Shown piece after piece: positions 26,907 to 38,224 of a stretch of DNA of 64,000 nt. Every line of letters begins with the position of its first letter. Positions within the stretch are counted from its first letter, which is position 1. The translations under genes were made by a program, and so were the position numbers. The DNA is from Legionella sp. W10-070 (GTDB lineage Bacteria; Pseudomonadota; Gammaproteobacteria; Legionellales; Legionellaceae), in contig NZ_CAAAJC010000007.1 of NCBI RefSeq assembly GCF_900640175.1, forward strand, positions 1-64,000, given 5' to 3'. A model generated the notes under the pieces. The model was not told where the DNA came from. It did no database searches and was given only the letters and a program-made list of their open reading frames with translations.

Positions 26907-28787
26907 TTATTCCAATGCATTCACTAAAGCATCTTTTTCCAATTGTGGATTAAACTCTGGCACCAGACTCTTTAATAGAATATACAGTTCACCGTTATTA
27001 TGCATAGTACAGGCCAAATTTAATAATCGAACCGTCTGTGTTAGCTCAGTCCATTCCAATTGACGAAATTTTGCTTTAAATAATTTCTCATGCTCTGTGG
27101 GGACTAATTCCTCTGAAGGATGAAAAAGCTCTTCAAACAATTTTTCACCAGGTCTCAAGCCCGTATACTCTATCGCGATATCCTTACCAGGCTCCTTTCC
27201 AGCTAATCGAATCATTTGTTCTGCCAAATAACTGATTTTAATCGGCTCCCCCATATCCAGCACAAATATCTCTCCACCAATCCCATTTACCATCGCCTGT
27301 AAAATTAACTGGCAAGCTTCCGGTATGGTCATAAAGTACCGCTGAATATCAGGATGAGTAACAGTAAGCGGACCACCTGTCTTCAGTTGTCTTTGAAATA
27401 ACGGAACTACACTTCCCGCCGATCCAAGTACGTTACCAAAGCGTACCGTAATAAATTGAGTATCTACGCGCTCATTAAGGTTTTGACAATAAATTTCCGC
27501 AACTCTTTTTGAGGTACCCATAATATTTGTAGGATTAACAGCCTTATCCGTTGAAATTAAGATAAATTTTTCAACCCCTACAGATACGCTTGCCTCGGCA
27601 ACCACTTGCGTTCCTATTACATTATTTTGAACAGCAACACGAACCTGATTCTCCAATAAAGGAACATGCTTATATGCTGCGGCATGGAATACCACTTGCG
27701 GTTTAAACTGATGGAATAAAAAATCAATGGCTGTGATATCAGTCACCGAAACTAATCCAACCTCAAGCGCTATATCTGGAAAATTTTTCCTCAGCTCAAG
27801 CTCGACCTTATATAGGTTAAATTCGCAGTTATCAATAACTAATAATTTTTCTGGTTGCAGAGGCATGATTTGACGACAGAGCTCTGAACCAATGGAGCCT
27901 CCCCCACCAGTCACAATCACGCTTTTATTTCTGATGTTAAAAGCAATTTTATCCCATTGTAGTTCAACCTGATCGCGTCCCAGCAAATCTTCGATATTCA
28001 CTTCTCTCAGTGAGTTCACTTCGACACGGCCAGCTACCAGAGCAGACAGGCTTGGTAAGGTACGGAAAGGGATCTTGCAATTTTCGCAATAGCTTACAAT
28101 ACGGCGCATGGATGCAGAACGAGCCGAGGGAATAGCAATAAATATAAGATTAATATGATGCTGTTCGACCAGCTCTGCCAAATCACGCGTGGTGCCCAGA
28201 ACACGGACACCATGAACCTCCAATCCGCGCTTTCCTGGGCTATCATCAATGAAACCAATTGGCAGGTAAGCGTCCATACGCTTGAGATCTCGAACCAGTC
28301 CCTCACCGGCACGGCCTGCTCCAATAATTAAAACACGTTTAATATCATCAGCATTACCCTTATCCTTTCTATCCCAATAGGAGCGCATCAATAATCGTCC
28401 GCTACAAAGGAAAGTGATTAAAATCATACAATAAAGGGGCAATACAGAGCGGGGAATATGATTTAACAAAGACATAAAATATAATGCAGGCACAGAGAAT
28501 ACTGTTGCCCAGACAGTAGCATTAATAATTTTGCCAACATCATTTAAGGATGAAAAGCGCCATAAACCTCGATAGACTTTAAAATAATAGTAACTGGCCA
28601 CCTGAATTGTTGCCAGGATTAATAATGATGCTAATGAATAAATACTAGTAAGACGATTGGGAAAGGGTTGCATGTTATAGCGCAGCCAGAAAGCAAAATA
28701 CCATGCGAAAGGGATAGCCAGTATATCGAATGCGATCACCGGCATTTTTTTATATAGTTTTCGCACAAAAATACTGATACTCTGCAT
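26907..28787 (-). CDS. Membrane-bound nucleoside-diphosphate-sugar dehydratase/epimerase (CapD/WbpM-like)
   Basis: A 626-residue enzyme. It has four or five N-terminal transmembrane segments (about 15-135), a first Rossmann-like domain (VLIIGAGRAGEGLVRDL) and a catalytic short-chain dehydrogenase domain starting VTGGGGSIGSELCRQI. The active-site region STDKAVNPTNIMGTSKR shows Met in the place of the usual Tyr, the arrangement known for the WbpM/FlaA1-like large enzymes. WbpM-type enzymes act as UDP-GlcNAc 4,6-dehydratases that start synthesis of amino-deoxy sugars for O-antigen. It is last in a minus-strand cluster with a GT-C transferase and a polyprenyl-phosphate phosphoribosyltransferase, so a surface-glycan role is likely. 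Confidence 0.92.
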   Translation of the reverse strand: MQSISIFVRKLYKKMPVIAFDILAIPFAWYFAFWLRYNMQPFPNRLTSIYSLASLLILATIQVASYYYFKVYRGLWRFSSLNDVGKIINATVWATVFSVPALYFMSLLNHIPRSVLPLYCMILITFLCSGRLLMRSYWDRKDKGNADDIKRVLIIGAGRAGEGLVRDLKRMDAYLPIGFIDDSPGKRGLEVHGVRVLGTTRDLAELVEQHHINLIFIAIPSARSASMRRIVSYCENCKIPFRTLPSLSALVAGRVEVNSLREVNIEDLLGRDQVELQWDKIAFNIRNKSVIVTGGGGSIGSELCRQIMPLQPEKLLVIDNCEFNLYKVELELRKNFPDIALEVGLVSVTDITAIDFLFHQFKPQVVFHAAAYKHVPLLENQVRVAVQNNVIGTQVVAEASVSVGVEKFILISTDKAVNPTNIMGTSKRVAEIYCQNLNERVDTQFITVRFGNVLGSAGSVVPLFQRQLKTGGPLTVTHPDIQRYFMTIPEACQLILQAMVNGIGGEIFVLDMGEPIKISYLAEQMIRLAGKEPGKDIAIEYTGLRPGEKLFEELFHPSEELVPTEHEKLFKAKFRQLEWTELTQTVRLLNLACTMHNNGELYILLKSLVPEFNPQLEKDALVNALE

Positions 28788-28858
28788 AACCTAGATTCCT
28801 TTAAACAAGCGCAGACTCAATTCGCTATTGATAAAATAACCCCTATGTTACTACAGCT

Positions 28859-30370
28859 TCAATTCGATAGGGTATAAATTTCATAACGATAGGATGATCC
28901 TTGATTTCTTGTTTTATATATTGACTTAAATTCATACATGTTTGTTGTGCTTAACTTCTCTTTCAAGCACAAATCAGCAGGGGCATAAATTAATCTACCC
29001 GGCTCCTTTAATGAAGTTAAGATGATAACTTCCGGCTTTATCAACAAAATATCCCCGCATAATCGTCGATACATCTCCTTAGGAGGAAACTTGGTCATTT
29101 CTTTATTATTCAGGCAATAAGAATCGATAAAATTCAATGAGCTAAGATAAGGGATCATCCCACTATCCCCTAACAAGACCCGGCTTCCCTGGCTCACATT
29201 TTTATTTAGCCAATTGACTACCTCCTGCCGAAGTTGTAATCCAGCCTGTGGATTGATTGCAAAATAACGATAATCTGCCAACGACAGCTTAGGAATAAAC
29301 AGCAAAGCAATAAAAAATACAGTTATCAGAAGACTGGCATAATAAAAACCATCATCTTTAACCAACCAATATTTTAGTAAACAACAGACACCTTTAAGTG
29401 CCAAAGGCAGAAGCAGAATAAAAACCGGTAAAAATAAGCGGTTTGCAAAAGCAACCACCGGATCAGCACCAATTAATAAAATCAAATAAACCAGGCTTGG
29501 CAGCCAAAAGAAATAATGCAGCCTGTCTTTGGCTCTAAAAATAGCTGGCAAGGCCAATAACATAAAAAGCCAAGCCAGATATAAATAATTCAAATCAAGC
29601 TCAAGTAAAAAACCAGCAAATCCTTTACAGTAAACAGGATTAGGAAATAGCCGTTCATAATAAGTCCATCGCCAGAGAAAATAAGGCAAGAAAAACACCG
29701 CTGTCGTGAAACAGCCAAGCAATATCCCCTGAAAATACCTTTTTCGTGCTGTTTGCGGGCTGTCAAATACAGCCAGACTAAAAAAGAGTAACATTAATGC
29801 CGGCGCTTCCGGCCTGGTCATGCCCGCCAGGGCAAATAAAAGCCCGGACAGAGCAAAAAAAGACCATTTTGCTTCTCCCCTGCCCCGAGGAAATAAACCA
29901 TATCCCATGCCTCGAAGCAGGCAGAACAGAGAAAAACAAATTAAGGCTTGATAAATTGTCGTTTCCAAACCGCTAACAGACCAAAGAATCTGTCCGCTAT
30001 AAAGGAGCATCCACAAGCAAGGAATAAATGCGATGCAAATTGCAAACCATAAGCGAGAAAGACAATAGAGACCAAATGCTGTTAATACAAGCCCCAATAC
30101 ACCAAAAGATTTAAGCATAATAACCGGGTCAAGATGCAGGCGAATAGCCAGTGCTGCGAGAATGACAAAACTAAAATTAGAGTAGCCTTCAACTGGTTCT
30201 TCACCAATGTTCCATAAAAGCCCTTCTCCAGCAGCCCAGTGTTTGGCATAGCGTAAGGAGATGAACATATCATCAATAGTAAAAGGCCAGATAGCAGATA
30301 CCTGAAAGATCAATAGATAACAAAAACAAACCAGCAATAAAGTAATGAAAACCCGCTTCTTTCCTGTCAT
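28859..30370 (-). CDS. GT-C family membrane glycosyltransferase (AftB/TfpW-like)
   Basis: A 503-residue integral membrane protein with ten or more hydrophobic segments. After the first segment comes the acidic motif FTIDDMFISLRYAKHW (Asp33-Asp34) and the segment EEPVEGYSNF. This pattern is shared by polyprenyl-phosphate-sugar-dependent GT-C enzymes, including mycobacterial arabinofuranosyltransferases. It would transfer a sugar from a lipid-linked donor on the periplasmic face. The start overlaps the upstream UbiA-family gene by 4 nt (ATGA), tying it to a decaprenyl-phosphate-pentose donor. The acceptor (LPS, pilin or other) is unknown. Confidence 0.78.
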   Translation of the reverse strand: MTGKKRVFITLLLVCFCYLLIFQVSAIWPFTIDDMFISLRYAKHWAAGEGLLWNIGEEPVEGYSNFSFVILAALAIRLHLDPVIMLKSFGVLGLVLTAFGLYCLSRLWFAICIAFIPCLWMLLYSGQILWSVSGLETTIYQALICFSLFCLLRGMGYGLFPRGRGEAKWSFFALSGLLFALAGMTRPEAPALMLLFFSLAVFDSPQTARKRYFQGILLGCFTTAVFFLPYFLWRWTYYERLFPNPVYCKGFAGFLLELDLNYLYLAWLFMLLALPAIFRAKDRLHYFFWLPSLVYLILLIGADPVVAFANRLFLPVFILLLPLALKGVCCLLKYWLVKDDGFYYASLLITVFFIALLFIPKLSLADYRYFAINPQAGLQLRQEVVNWLNKNVSQGSRVLLGDSGMIPYLSSLNFIDSYCLNNKEMTKFPPKEMYRRLCGDILLIKPEVIILTSLKEPGRLIYAPADLCLKEKLSTTNMYEFKSIYKTRNQGSSYRYEIYTLSN

Positions 30371-31215
30371 TTAATTAACGCAAAAGCTGTCAGAATTAAG
30401 AAACATAATAAGTTAAATCGGGATAAATTATCCCAAAGGAAAAGGGCAATAGGATCATCGTTGTCAACATCCTGTGTTGTTAACCAGGCGAAACGCCATA
30501 GGCCAATAGCTGCAAAAGGAAGCGTTAACAGGAAATAAAAGGATTCATCGCGGGCATAAACCGTATAAAAAAGGTAAGTGATAAAACAACCAATAGCTGC
30601 AACTGTTATGAGAGAATCCAATAAACGAAACGAGTACTTTTTAAGCACAGCCCTGGTGGCATATTTTAAACCCAACTGCTTTTCCAATCGTCGTTTGCAT
30701 AAGGCAATAAACAGACTAATTAATGTGGCTGTTAAGGTTAACCACCATGAAATAGACAGCCCTATACCGATGGTTCCAGCTAAAACACGCAGCATAAAGC
30801 CACTTGCAATACATGCCACATCCAATATCGGTACATTTTTCAACAAATGGTTATAGGCCAGGTTTATCAGTAAATAAACTCCAAGAAGTGCTGCCAGGTT
30901 ATTTGAAATTAACCATCCCAGTACCAACCCGCCAATTAACAATAATCCCAGCATGCCGACAGCAAAATCCAGGGAAACCTCCTCTGAGGCTAATGGTCGA
31001 TGGCGTTTTTTTGGATGTAGTCTATCCTCTTCCCTATCTTGCAAATCATTATAGATATACACCGCACTGGCAATAAGACAAAAAGCGAAAGCAGCAAGCA
31101 AGGCAGCCGGGAGAAATTGCAGTGAACCAGCATAAAAAACGCCAAGCAAAACAAACGCAGCTTTGCTCCAATGAGAAAACCTCAGCAACTTTAAAAATTG
31201 TTTTATTGACGTCAT
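30367..31215 (-). CDS. Decaprenyl-phosphate phosphoribosyltransferase-like UbiA prenyltransferase
   Basis: About 282 residues with eight or nine transmembrane helices. The first Asp-rich motif reads NDLQDREEDRLHPKKRHRPL, the form typical of decaprenyl-phosphate 5-phosphoribosyltransferase (Rv3806c type) rather than of UbiA or heme O synthases. That enzyme transfers 5-phosphoribose from PRPP to a polyprenyl phosphate, the first step toward decaprenyl-phosphoryl-arabinose. The downstream epimerase pair (DprE1/DprE2) is not in the window. A GTG at 31230 would add five residues; I prefer the ATG at 31215. It overlaps the GT-C gene by 4 nt. Confidence 0.82.
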   Translation of the reverse strand: MTSIKQFLKLLRFSHWSKAAFVLLGVFYAGSLQFLPAALLAAFAFCLIASAVYIYNDLQDREEDRLHPKKRHRPLASEEVSLDFAVGMLGLLLIGGLVLGWLISNNLAALLGVYLLINLAYNHLLKNVPILDVACIASGFMLRVLAGTIGIGLSISWWLTLTATLISLFIALCKRRLEKQLGLKYATRAVLKKYSFRLLDSLITVAAIGCFITYLFYTVYARDESFYFLLTLPFAAIGLWRFAWLTTQDVDNDDPIALFLWDNLSRFNLLCFLILTAFALIK

Positions 31216-31403
31216 CGCTCTACATCCCACTAGATATCTCTTTACTATACCATCAGTTATTCAATAGGTTAATTAGAATCAAGTACATAGACACATTTAA
31301 ATTTTACCTGGAAAGAAAGGCAACTTAGCGAATTTTAGGTCAACCAAGCTTGCATTTAATCAACGAACACGTAATATAAAAAGTCAGGATTACTTTAACA
31401 AGG

Positions 31404-32693
31404 ATGTGGTGGCCTATGCCCTTCGTGCTATCGAATGAATTTATAGCCAGACTTCGTGCTCTACGGCTTAATTATGAAAAACAATCAGGAATTAACTTTG
31501 ATACAGCATCACAACCCTATGCCATTCGCTGTTTTTTTGGCGCAAAGGATGTTGATTCCCGCAACAAACAAATTACCTTTATAGAGCAGTGGCTTAACGC
31601 ATTGCACCAGGAATTAGCCTCAGAGGACTTTTTTTCATCCGAAACAACGCAAGCTTACGTCACAGCCCTGCGGCTGCTTATGGTTGTTTGTTTTTACACA
31701 AAGTTCCAAATTGCAGCCACTTACAAAGTTCGCTCAGGCAACTCTGCGATTTTAGAGCAACTTATTCATGAAGCCATGGGCGTTAATGGGGTAAATCTTG
31801 TTGATGAGGAAACGCATGCCTGTTGCCTACGGACAGCAAAGCGTTATCTAACAGCAGAAGGGCGTTTTGAAGCCATCAACGCGAACCTTACTCCTCCATT
31901 TAAAGAACAATGGTGGCATGATTTTCTAAATTACATTGATACACAATGTAACCTGTTGGATAAAAAATATGTGAATGACTATCCGATTACTAAAATAATG
32001 ATGCCTTTATTTGCAAAGCCAATGGAGTTCGCAGGGTATACAACAGGTTTTCTGTTGGGTGACATGATCGGTAAATCTACCAAGTTATTTTCAACCAGAT
32101 ATGTGCTGACTGCTGCCATCGGTAGCGGTCTTTTGTTAGTCATGGGTCCTACAGCCAGCATTGGTATTACGGTACTTGCTCCGACCTGTGCTGGACGTAT
32201 TTTAGATACTTTTTGTGGGGTTTCCCTTGCCTGGCTATTTGGCGCTGCCGGTAATATCGTCGGGCAAGGACTTGGGTTTGGAGTCGGCATGCCAATTGAT
32301 ATGTCATGGAAGTTAATTTATAAAACCGCGACCCTCCTAGCCAGCCTTTACTCCAACCATCGTTATCCTCATAAGCTAAATGGTCTCTCTCTCATTGATG
32401 GGCATCGAATCATTGACAGTGTAGAATTTGAACTTATGGACATGGAAACACTAAACGACAAACTATCTTTAGGCTACAGCGCATGCAAAATAAAATTTAA
32501 GGTGAGCGAAAAAGAGCTGACCGTCATAGCTAATAACCAACAAGAAACATTCTCCTGGGATAAAAACGAACAGCCTTACATGGAAGAATTAAAAAATTTA
32601 TTTGCAACTCAAGAATTAGAAAAAACCAGGATGAAAGCTCTCCAGGCGGAAGAACAGTCTTTTTCTGGAACATTAAGCCGGGCCCCCAATTAA
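31404..32693 (+). CDS. Unknown protein with central membrane segments, possible effector
   Basis: A 429-residue protein. The first 190 residues are helical and soluble-looking. A glycine-rich hydrophobic region at about 195-300 (AGYTTGFLLGDMIG, then two to three candidate transmembrane helices through GNIVGQGLGFGVG) is followed by a polar C-terminal domain, with AEEQSFSGTLS near the end. No known motif. The first ATG has a poorly spaced AAGG; the ATG at 31416 with GTGGTGG upstream may be the true start. Its stop codon overlaps that of the convergent terC-like gene. The effector reading is inference from architecture only. Confidence 0.7.
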   Translation: MWWPMPFVLSNEFIARLRALRLNYEKQSGINFDTASQPYAIRCFFGAKDVDSRNKQITFIEQWLNALHQELASEDFFSSETTQAYVTALRLLMVVCFYTKFQIAATYKVRSGNSAILEQLIHEAMGVNGVNLVDEETHACCLRTAKRYLTAEGRFEAINANLTPPFKEQWWHDFLNYIDTQCNLLDKKYVNDYPITKIMMPLFAKPMEFAGYTTGFLLGDMIGKSTKLFSTRYVLTAAIGSGLLLVMGPTASIGITVLAPTCAGRILDTFCGVSLAWLFGAAGNIVGQGLGFGVGMPIDMSWKLIYKTATLLASLYSNHRYPHKLNGLSLIDGHRIIDSVEFELMDMETLNDKLSLGYSACKIKFKVSEKELTVIANNQQETFSWDKNEQPYMEELKNLFATQELEKTRMKALQAEEQSFSGTLSRAPN

Positions 32694-33634
32694 TTTTTTG
32701 GGTGCTTTAAGCTATATAATATACTTGTCACCAGTGTAGCGATCACTATAGACAGGGTAATTAAGACAGGAATTTTAAACCAGTACGCGACCAGCATTTT
32801 TATACCAACAAAAATCAAAATAATAGCAATGCCATATTTAAGCAAATGGAAACGATCTGCCATATTAGCCAGTAAAAAATACATCGCTCGCAAACCAAGA
32901 ATAGCAAAAATATTGGAAGTGAAAATTATAAAAGGCTCATTGGTAATGGCAAAGATTGCCGGGATACTGTCAAGAGCAAAGATTAAATCACTTATTTCTA
33001 TTAAAACTAAAACCAGAAATAATGGGGTAATATAGAGCTTATCCTTTAGTCTGACAAAAAATTGTTCTTTATGAAAAGTTTTAGTGATCCTCAGATGGTT
33101 CTGCATCCAGATTAGAATGGGATTTCGACTTAAATTTATTTCCTTTTTCACAGATAAGAACATTTTCATACCGGTAATAATAAGGAATACTCCAAAAACG
33201 TATAATATTCCATGAAATTTAGCTACCAGCCAGATGCCTAATAATATAAGCAGCAAACGCATCACAATAGCACCCAGAACACCAAATAACAAAACACGCC
33301 TTTGATACTCAAGCGGTACAGAAAAATATTCAAAAATCATAATAAAAACGAACATATTGTCCATTGAAAGCGATTTTTCAATTAAATATCCCGTGAAAAA
33401 CTCTAATGCTCTTTGATGAGCTATTGAAGCAGTTGAGGTCTGTAACAAATACAACCATAAAGCCAGATTAAAGACCAAGGCCAGAACAATCCAGACAATG
33501 GCCCAACTGAGTGCTTCTTTGGTAGAAACGCGATGTGCTTTCCTCCCGCCGAATAAAAATAAATCGATAGAAAGCATCAGGCTTATGCAAAGTAAAAAAC
33601 CGATCCACATCCACCAGTTAACCATTGAACCCAT
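32690..33634 (-). CDS. TerC/Alx family integral membrane protein
   Basis: A 314-residue inner-membrane protein with eight or nine transmembrane helices. Family hallmarks are the conserved acidic EKSLSMDNMFVFIMIFEYF in the second or third helix and DLIFALDSIPAIFAI, whose Asp residues coordinate metal in this family. TerC/Alx proteins are linked to manganese export and metallation of exported proteins, and historically to tellurite resistance. No yybP-ykoY-type riboswitch is recognisable in the short upstream gap, which is only 17 nt from the Nif3-like gene, so it may be co-transcribed with it. Confidence 0.9.
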   Translation of the reverse strand: MGSMVNWWMWIGFLLCISLMLSIDLFLFGGRKAHRVSTKEALSWAIVWIVLALVFNLALWLYLLQTSTASIAHQRALEFFTGYLIEKSLSMDNMFVFIMIFEYFSVPLEYQRRVLLFGVLGAIVMRLLLILLGIWLVAKFHGILYVFGVFLIITGMKMFLSVKKEINLSRNPILIWMQNHLRITKTFHKEQFFVRLKDKLYITPLFLVLVLIEISDLIFALDSIPAIFAITNEPFIIFTSNIFAILGLRAMYFLLANMADRFHLLKYGIAIILIFVGIKMLVAYWFKIPVLITLSIVIATLVTSILYSLKHPKN

Positions 33635-33651
33635 AGGATGCTTCCTCAGTT

Positions 33652-35910
<2,259 letters not shown>

Positions 35911-35944
35911 ATACTTCTCAATATGGATTTATCCAATTATCATT

Positions 35945-36040
35945 GGGTGCGATTTTCCCTTGAAAGTTGTAGCCTGGATGGAGCACCAGCGAAATCCAGG
36001 CTACCATTAATTAACACCAGCCGCTGTTTTAATCGCACCA
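35945..36040. mobile_element. MITE-like copy D inserted at the mlaB stop codon
   Basis: 96 bp bounded by GGGTGCGAT and ATCGCACCA. The inner inverted repeat is TAGCCTGGAT...ATCCAGGCTA, with one mismatch region around GGAGCACCAGCG. ATCATT occurs immediately on both sides (35939-35944 and 36041-36046), a likely target-site duplication. The right duplicate overlaps the mlaB stop codon (complement of 36045-36047), so insertion happened at the very end of mlaB. It could act as an attenuator or mRNA-processing hairpin between mlaB and ibaG-murA. Confidence 0.8.
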
Positions 36041-36044
36041 ATCA

Positions 36045-36341
36045 TTATTCCTGCTCAGTTAAGCCTATTATTGCATCTACTCCACAAAATTCGGCCAATG
36101 CATGAACGACCTTGGGCACCCCTGTAATTTTGCAGCTTTTGCTTTTCATTGCACTGAGCCTCCTTGCTTCAATTAGCAAAGCCAGACCCGCACTATCACA
36201 GTGAGTTACCTCACTTAAATCAAGCCGTATGTCACTCTTTTTTACCCTTCGAAAATAATTTAACAATCGCTCGCAGTCAGATTGGACTGTAGTAAATGTC
36301 ATCTGCTTTGAGGGCTTGAATGATTTTAATGTTGTCTGCAT
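36045..36341 (-). CDS. mlaB: STAS-domain protein MlaB of the phospholipid transport complex
   Basis: A 98-residue single STAS domain. The conserved loop reads VTHCDSAGLALLIEAR, with the DSAG motif. In the MlaFEDB inner-membrane complex, MlaB binds the ATPase MlaF and stabilises it. The start codon directly abuts the mlaC stop. It is the last mla gene of the operon, and its stop codon lies at the edge of a MITE-like insertion. Confidence 0.92.
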   Translation of the reverse strand: MQTTLKSFKPSKQMTFTTVQSDCERLLNYFRRVKKSDIRLDLSEVTHCDSAGLALLIEARRLSAMKSKSCKITGVPKVVHALAEFCGVDAIIGLTEQE

Positions 36342-36953
36342 CTATGCCGCCCTTTTGTTAGCCGATTGCTGACGCAGCTTTTTTATAATCTCCTGCATGC
36401 TTGAATTTCTTAGTGCCTCAGCAAACTGCGAACGGAAACTTTGCAGAAGGCTTACTCCTTCTACACTCAAATCATAAATTTTCCAGCTGCCATTTTTAGA
36501 CACCAGACTATAGGTTAGCGGAATATTTTGACCATTCGAGCGCATGATCACACTATTAACTCGCAGGAATTTCCCTTCAAGAGAACCTCTTATCGGTAAA
36601 AATTTAATTTTTTCATCTGTATACTCAGCCAAGGGGCTTGCATAAGTGCGAATTACCAATTGGGTAAATGCACTTGAGAAATGTTGTTTTTCAGCCGCAG
36701 ATGCTTTATTCCAGGCTTGACGGCCTAATACTGAACGGGACATTCCACTTACATCAACCTTAGGCAATAAATAACGTTCTACTGCTTGATGGATAATTTG
36801 AGGATTATTCTTCAAGTCTGCTTTATTTTGCTTCAGAGTAGAAATGATTTGGTTTGCTGTACCTTCAAGCATAGGCAAAGGCGACTCCTGCGCCCACAAA
36901 TGTTGGTTCAGTAACAACACTACCGCCACAACTAATGATTGTATCCCTTTCAT
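36342..36953 (-). CDS. mlaC: Periplasmic phospholipid-binding protein MlaC
   Basis: A 203-residue protein with a signal peptide (about 1-21, ending HLWAQ). The MlaC/Ttg2D domain follows, with the typical RYLLPKVDVSGMSRSVLG and GSWKIYDLSVEGVSLLQ segments. It shuttles phospholipids between the outer-membrane MlaA complex and the inner-membrane MlaFEDB complex. It is placed 7 nt after mlaD in the operon. Confidence 0.95.
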   Translation of the reverse strand: MKGIQSLVVAVVLLLNQHLWAQESPLPMLEGTANQIISTLKQNKADLKNNPQIIHQAVERYLLPKVDVSGMSRSVLGRQAWNKASAAEKQHFSSAFTQLVIRTYASPLAEYTDEKIKFLPIRGSLEGKFLRVNSVIMRSNGQNIPLTYSLVSKNGSWKIYDLSVEGVSLLQSFRSQFAEALRNSSMQEIIKKLRQQSANKRAA

Positions 36954-36960
36954 AATCCAC

Positions 36961-37455
36961 CTATTTTTTATTGATGTTGAATAAAAGTTGACCTATTAGA
37001 TTTTCAAGGATGACAGCTTCCTGTGTTTTGGCAATCATATCGCCTTCACGCAAGTAAGGGTGGTCTCCCGACTCATCATCAAATCCCGGCACGATACTGA
37101 TATAATTAGAACCTATAAGTCCTTCCGTCAATATTCTGGCTGATGTATCTTCATAAGGTATCGGCTTATCGCTTCTCAACAACATCGTAACCTTGGCATT
37201 CAATTCATTGGGCTGTAATTCAATGTGAGTAACCTCACCTATTTTTACTCCAGCCACAGTTACCGGCGCTCTCACTTTAAGGCCACCAATATCACTAAAT
37301 TCTGCGCTGACATGATAACCTTTACTGGCTACCAGGCCGGTAATACCACTCACCTTTATTATCAAAACAAACAAGGCAAGGAAACCTAGCAACATGAAAA
37401 TTCCTACGCTTATATCGATATAGCGTTGCCTATTATGCATTTTACCAACCTCCAA
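36961..37455 (-). CDS. mlaD: MCE-domain lipid transport protein MlaD
   Basis: A 164-residue protein with one N-terminal transmembrane helix (about 14-36) and one MCE domain ([20 protein letters not shown], then [17 protein letters not shown]). MlaD forms a periplasmic hexameric ring through which phospholipids pass. It overlaps mlaE by 14 nt. The start at MEVGKM or the internal MHNRQRY is uncertain by five residues. Confidence 0.96.
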   Translation of the reverse strand: MEVGKMHNRQRYIDISVGIFMLLGFLALFVLIIKVSGITGLVASKGYHVSAEFSDIGGLKVRAPVTVAGVKIGEVTHIELQPNELNAKVTMLLRSDKPIPYEDTSARILTEGLIGSNYISIVPGFDDESGDHPYLREGDMIAKTQEAVILENLIGQLLFNINKK

Positions 37456-38224
37456 TCATCATCGCTGTCAAGAGAAAATCAAAGCCAAGCACCGCCAGCG
37501 ACGAATAAACTACAGTCCGCGTTGTTGCCTGACTGATACCTTCGGCAGTAGCAATACAATTAAATCCTTGAAACACAGCTATCCATACTACAACAAAAGC
37601 AAATACAACACTTTTAATAATACCGCTTAGAATATCTACACGGAAATTAACTGCTGCCTGCATGTTAGACCAAAAACTGCCGGCATCCACACCAAGCCAG
37701 TCAACACCAACAAAATAGCCACCAAAAATGGCAACGGCTGTAAAAATCAATGCTAATAACGGTAAAGAAATCAAGCCGGCAATAAAGCGGGGATAGATAA
37801 TGCGTCCTAATGGATCAACGCCCATCATATCCATACTGGCCAACTGTTCAGTAGCCTTCATCAATCCTATTTCAGCAGTTAATGCAGAACCCGCTCTTCC
37901 GGCAAATAACAAAGCGCTAATCACAGGACCGAGCTCTCTTGCAATACTTAAGGCCAACAGCTGGCCAAGTTGGCTACTTGCGCCAAATTTTTGCAGGGTA
38001 TTGTAGCCCTGCAAACCGATCACCATACCGACAAAAAGGGCGGAAACAACGATGATAAGACAAGACAATACACCGACAAAATAAAGCTGTTTTCGCAATG
38101 CAGGCCAAAGTCTCAGTAAATCAGGGTTTCTGAAAAAAACGCTTAACAGGAACACCCCTGAACTACCCATTGTTTGTAAGTTCATTATCCCGCGTTGTCC
38201 GAAACGGGCAAATATATCAAGCAT
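37442..38224 (-). CDS. mlaE: Phospholipid ABC transporter permease MlaE
   Basis: A 260-residue MlaE/YrbE-family permease with five to six hydrophobic helices. The conserved segment [32 protein letters not shown] is recognisable in its parts ([27 protein letters not shown]). It forms a homodimer at the centre of MlaFEDB. It overlaps mlaF by 8 nt and mlaD by 14 nt. Confidence 0.96.
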   Translation of the reverse strand: MLDIFARFGQRGIMNLQTMGSSGVFLLSVFFRNPDLLRLWPALRKQLYFVGVLSCLIIVVSALFVGMVIGLQGYNTLQKFGASSQLGQLLALSIARELGPVISALLFAGRAGSALTAEIGLMKATEQLASMDMMGVDPLGRIIYPRFIAGLISLPLLALIFTAVAIFGGYFVGVDWLGVDAGSFWSNMQAAVNFRVDILSGIIKSVVFAFVVVWIAVFQGFNCIATAEGISQATTRTVVYSSLAVLGFDFLLTAMMIGGW

